Assembly: GCA_021414045.1 (NCBI GenBank)
Contig: JAIOPF010000048.1
Location: 1-7,119 of the forward strand
Direction: 5' to 3'
Source of the DNA: Deltaproteobacteria bacterium
GTDB taxonomy: Bacteria > UBA10199 > DSSB01
Length of the DNA stretch: 7,119 nt
Shown here: positions 5,989 through 7,119 of the stretch, piece after piece
How the letters are laid out: every line of letters starts with the position of its first letter
Numbering within the stretch: position 1 is the stretch's first letter
Translations under genes and position numbers: made by a program
The notes under the pieces: generated by a model
What the model was told of the DNA's origin: nothing
The model's input: only the letters and a program-made list of their open reading frames with translations
Database searches by the model: none

Positions 5989-6031
5989 AATCTCCTCGTG
6001 GTGTTTTGACGCGGTCATGACGCGTTTCGAG

Positions 6032-6051
6032 AAAAAAAAGAACCGAAGTTC
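6032..6051 (-). terminator. Short UUCG hairpin followed by eight T
   Basis: On the minus strand GAAC-TTCG-GTTC (6051-6040) is followed at once by eight T (6039-6032), the form of an intrinsic terminator with a stable UUCG tetraloop, although the stem is only 4-5 bp. It would end the membrane protein-tatA transcript. It also lies downstream of the promoter at 6115-6143, so it would stop some transcripts heading for the PhaR-like gene. Confidence 0.5.
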
Positions 6052-6059
6052 CAGCGAAT

Positions 6060-6105
6060 GGCCTCTCGCACAAAACCCAAAGCGCGTCAAATTCTACGAG
6101 AGGCC
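6060..6105 (-). other. Leader hairpin upstream of PhaR-like gene
   Basis: A perfect 9-bp inverted repeat, GGCCTCTCG at 6060-6068 and CGAGAGGCC at 6097-6105, encloses a 28-nt loop. It lies between the candidate promoter and the UUCG terminator, so it would be at the 5' end of the phaR-like mRNA. Confidence 0.45.
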
Positions 6106-6114
6106 CCAAAGGAA

Positions 6115-6143
6115 AGTATGGGTTATTTTGCCCAGCGTGTCAA
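6115..6143 (-). promoter_or_regulatory. Sigma70-type promoter for PhaR-like gene
   Basis: On the minus strand a perfect TTGACA (-35, plus-strand 6138-6143) is followed after exactly 17 bp by CATACT (-10, 6115-6120, 4 of 6 consensus). Transcription would begin near 6108, about 120 nt upstream of the PhaR-like ATG. This is the best promoter match in the window. Confidence 0.6.
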
Positions 6144-6164
6144 AAGCAGAATCAGAAAAGGGAA

Positions 6165-6371
6165 TTAAGGCTTCGGCGAGGGGGTTTTTCCGGGAGGCGG
6201 TGGCGTTTCGTCCCCTTCCTCGCCCTTGACCGCCTTGCGGAAGTTCCGGATGCCCTTGCCCAGGCCGCTGCCGATTTGGGGGATCTTGCCAGCGCCGAAA
6301 ACCACAAGGATGATCAAGAACAATAAGAGGAGTTCAGGAGGTCCGAGACCAAAGATGGCTAAGGGGTACAT
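6165..6371 (-). CDS. tatA: Sec-independent protein translocase subunit TatA
   Basis: TatA forms the pore-like assemblies that export folded proteins carrying twin-arginine signals across the inner membrane. The 68-residue protein has the standard layout: a short periplasmic start, FGLGPPELLLL (7-17), one transmembrane helix (about 13-26), the hinge FGAGKIP (25-31), and an amphipathic helix GSGLGKGIRNFRKAVKG (34-50). A short acidic then Pro-rich tail follows. The ATG at 6371 has AAGGA about 6 nt upstream and overlaps the preceding gene by 13 nt. TatA and TatB are hard to separate by sequence; the short length and FGAGKIP favour TatA/E. No tatB or tatC is in the window. Confidence 0.93.
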   Translation of the reverse strand: MYPLAIFGLGPPELLLLFLIILVVFGAGKIPQIGSGLGKGIRNFRKAVKGEEGDETPPPPGKTPSPKP

Positions 6372-6826
6372 GTGGGATCCTTGTCTTTCAGGTAGAAGTT
6401 ATGACTGAAATAACCCGGGGTCAAGGAGCTGCGGTCCCGGAAGTGGAAATACAGCAAAATCCCGGCAACGTAGAAAATCGGGAGGAACAGCAGCCCGAAG
6501 GGCAGCATAGCCAGTTCGGAGGCGCCCAATAGCTTCAAAGTAAAGGCGAGGGTCAAGATATAGCCGATAGGTACCACGCATTTATGAAAGTGCAGCCGTA
6601 TGCCCAGCTTCGCCGGCTTTCCATCGGAATCTTTGTTTTCCGGGTACCAGGGGATCCAGTTGAGCAGGTTGATCCCCCACCAGGAGACCATCAAGAATAG
6701 GGTGGCCGCTCCCAGGGACGATTTCCCGGTCCAAGCCCGCCAAATGAGCCACCCCATTTCAAAGGCGGCCACGCCGTTCATGAAAGCGACCATGAAACTG
6801 GACCGGTTGAAGAAGAGCTTCAGCAT
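6359..6826 (-). CDS. Four-helix membrane protein of unknown function
   Basis: I do not recognise this 155-residue protein. Four hydrophobic segments are visible at about 11-29, 37-57, 83-103 and 105-127. The sequence is rich in Trp, Phe and His, with a hydrophilic loop between the second and third segments (about 61-80, YPENKDSDGKPAK) and HFHKC at its end. There is no cleavable signal peptide. The ATG at 6826 has AGGGA about 6 nt upstream. The stop (6359-6361) lies inside tatA, a 13-nt overlap, so the two are co-transcribed and probably translationally coupled. That is the only hint of a link to protein export; no motif supports a function. Confidence 0.8.
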   Translation of the reverse strand: MLKLFFNRSSFMVAFMNGVAAFEMGWLIWRAWTGKSSLGAATLFLMVSWWGINLLNWIPWYPENKDSDGKPAKLGIRLHFHKCVVPIGYILTLAFTLKLLGASELAMLPFGLLFLPIFYVAGILLYFHFRDRSSLTPGYFSHNFYLKDKDPTCTP

Positions 6827-6886
6827 GCGGAATCCCTAAGCTTTAAATAAGGCAGGGTCAAGGCTAGGAAAGGACCAATAGATTGA

Positions 6887-6914
6887 GCAGGGGCAAGGCT
6901 GAACTTGCTCCTGC
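6887..6914. repeat. 11-bp hairpin with one G:T pair
   Basis: GCAGGGGCAAG (6887-6897) pairs with CTTGCTCCTGC (6904-6914) around a 6-nt loop, with one wobble pair. It sits directly beside the first copy of the 33-bp repeat and appears to belong to the same hairpin cluster. Confidence 0.7.
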
Positions 6915-6915
6915 C

Positions 6916-7007
6916 GCGCAGCAAATTCGCAGAATTTGCGGAGTGAAAACGGCAAAGCCTGGCTTTGCCAGGCTGCGCAGCAAATTCGCAGAATTTGCGG
7001 AGTGAAA
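6916..7007. repeat. Two 33-bp direct repeats, each with a perfect palindrome
   Basis: The 33-bp unit occurs identically at 6916-6948 and 6975-7007, a period of 59. Each copy contains GCAAATTC-GCA-GAATTTGC, a perfect 8-bp stem with a 3-nt loop, and ends GGAGTGAAA. The 26 bp between the copies contains another perfect palindrome at 6951-6969 (GGCAAAGCC, T, GGCTTTGCC). Tandem palindromic units of this kind are typical of REP/BIME-type intergenic repeats. Whether other copies exist in the genome cannot be seen here. Confidence 0.85.
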
Positions 7008-7013
7008 TAAATA

Positions 7014-7042
7014 ATGGCCGCCAGCTTGTGACTGGCGGCCAT
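7014..7042 (-). terminator. Strong 11-bp hairpin, likely terminator for a gene to the right
   Basis: ATGGCCGCCAG (7014-7024) and CTGGCGGCCAT (7032-7042) form a perfect stem around 7 nt. On the minus strand the tail after it reads TTATTTATTT, T-rich but interrupted. It lies 39 nt beyond the stop codon of the possible gene end at 7081, which fits a terminator for leftward transcription. Confidence 0.5.
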
Positions 7043-7055
7043 CCTGAAGTCTCGA

Positions 7056-7078
7056 CCTCCCCGAAAAGGAGGGTTTTT
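7056..7078 (+). terminator. Hairpin with T5 tail, rightward orientation
   Basis: CCTCC (7056-7060) pairs with GGAGG (7068-7072) across a 7-nt loop and is followed by G and five T on the plus strand. No plus-strand gene in the window ends here, so its role is unclear. It may be half of a bidirectional terminator together with the hairpin at 7014-7042. Confidence 0.35.
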
Positions 7079-7080
7079 GG

Positions 7081-7119
7081 TTAGTAACCTATATAAACCC
7101 TTGGTAGGCGCGGATAGTA
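7081..7119 (-). CDS. Possible C-terminal end of a gene entering from the right
   Basis: One minus-strand frame reads YYPRLPRVYIGY and then TAA at 7083-7081, followed by two hairpins. The alternating hydrophobic pattern and terminal Tyr would suit the end of an outer-membrane barrel. Twelve codons are far too few to tell, and another frame also ends nearby (TAG at 7091-7089). Confidence 0.25.
   Translation of the reverse strand, partial: YYPRLPRVYIGY

Larger units (their letters stand above)
6827..7080. other. Intergenic region packed with hairpins
   Basis: I see no credible gene here. A frame on the minus strand is open (6836-7042), but it is built mostly from the palindromes listed separately and has no plausible protein composition. 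Read on the minus strand, the region would be the leader of the membrane protein-tatA transcript, but no good promoter could be found near 6840-6880. GCAGGGTCAAGGCT at 6852-6865 is repeated with one change at 6887-6900. Confidence 0.6.

Noticed and set aside
5989..6090. Upstream extension of the PhaR-like gene
   Set aside because: It would run through the UUCG/T8 terminator and lacks a ribosome binding site; GAGGAG supports ATG 5988.
6916..7007. Two-repeat CRISPR array
   Set aside because: Only two units occur, the 26-bp 'spacer' is itself a perfect palindrome, other hairpins flank it, and no cas gene is present.
6836..7042. Minus-strand 68-codon frame
   Set aside because: Most of it is made of palindromic repeats; repeated segments are translated in different frames and the Cys/Ser/Gln-rich product looks random.

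Overview
The window is about 57% G+C by eye. It comes from a Gram-negative-type bacterium: it has a TatA translocase subunit, a PhaR-type polyhydroxyalkanoate regulator domain and a compact preQ0 operon. The gene mix resembles 'deltaproteobacterial' or candidate-phylum genomes, but nothing here fixes the taxon. All supportable genes lie on the minus strand, so transcription runs from right to left.

Right edge to left. (1) At 7081-7119 there may be the last codons of a minus-strand gene entering from the right. (2) 6887-7078 is dense in hairpins: a 33-bp repeat present twice, each copy containing a perfect palindrome, plus further palindromes and two terminator-like hairpins. (3) A four-helix membrane protein of unknown function (6359-6826) overlaps tatA (6165-6371) by 13 nt. 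(4) A good sigma70-type promoter, a leader hairpin and a UUCG/T8 terminator precede a PhaR-like gene (5419-5988), an attenuator-like layout. (5) The spacer 5116-5418 holds a 152-bp element. Perfect 27-bp inverted repeats enclose two more perfect hairpins, and next to queD a separate hairpin could mask the ribosome binding site. (6) A tight operon follows: queD-like (4747-5115), queC (4050-4742), a DUF366-family gene (3493-4047), queE (2751-3482), an HD-domain dGTPase-like gene (1582-2739) and an 83-residue unknown (1300-1551), with gaps of 4, 2, 10, 11 and 30 nt. (7) At the left edge a long gene runs off the window (1 to about 1091). It encodes an unrecognised protein with an internal duplication and no clear start codon.

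The core is 7-deazaguanine (preQ0) synthesis. QueD family enzymes make 6-carboxytetrahydropterin, QueE contracts it to 7-carboxy-7-deazaguanine (CDG), and QueC converts CDG to preQ0, the precursor of queuosine in tRNA and of deazaguanine bases in some DNAs. Three things depart from the textbook operon. The QueD homologue lacks the catalytic Cys and His known from E. coli QueD. A DUF366 protein with a biotin/lipoate-ligase-like motif sits between queC and queE. A dNTPase-family gene is translationally close-coupled behind queE. FolE, QueF, Tgt and QueA are not in the window.
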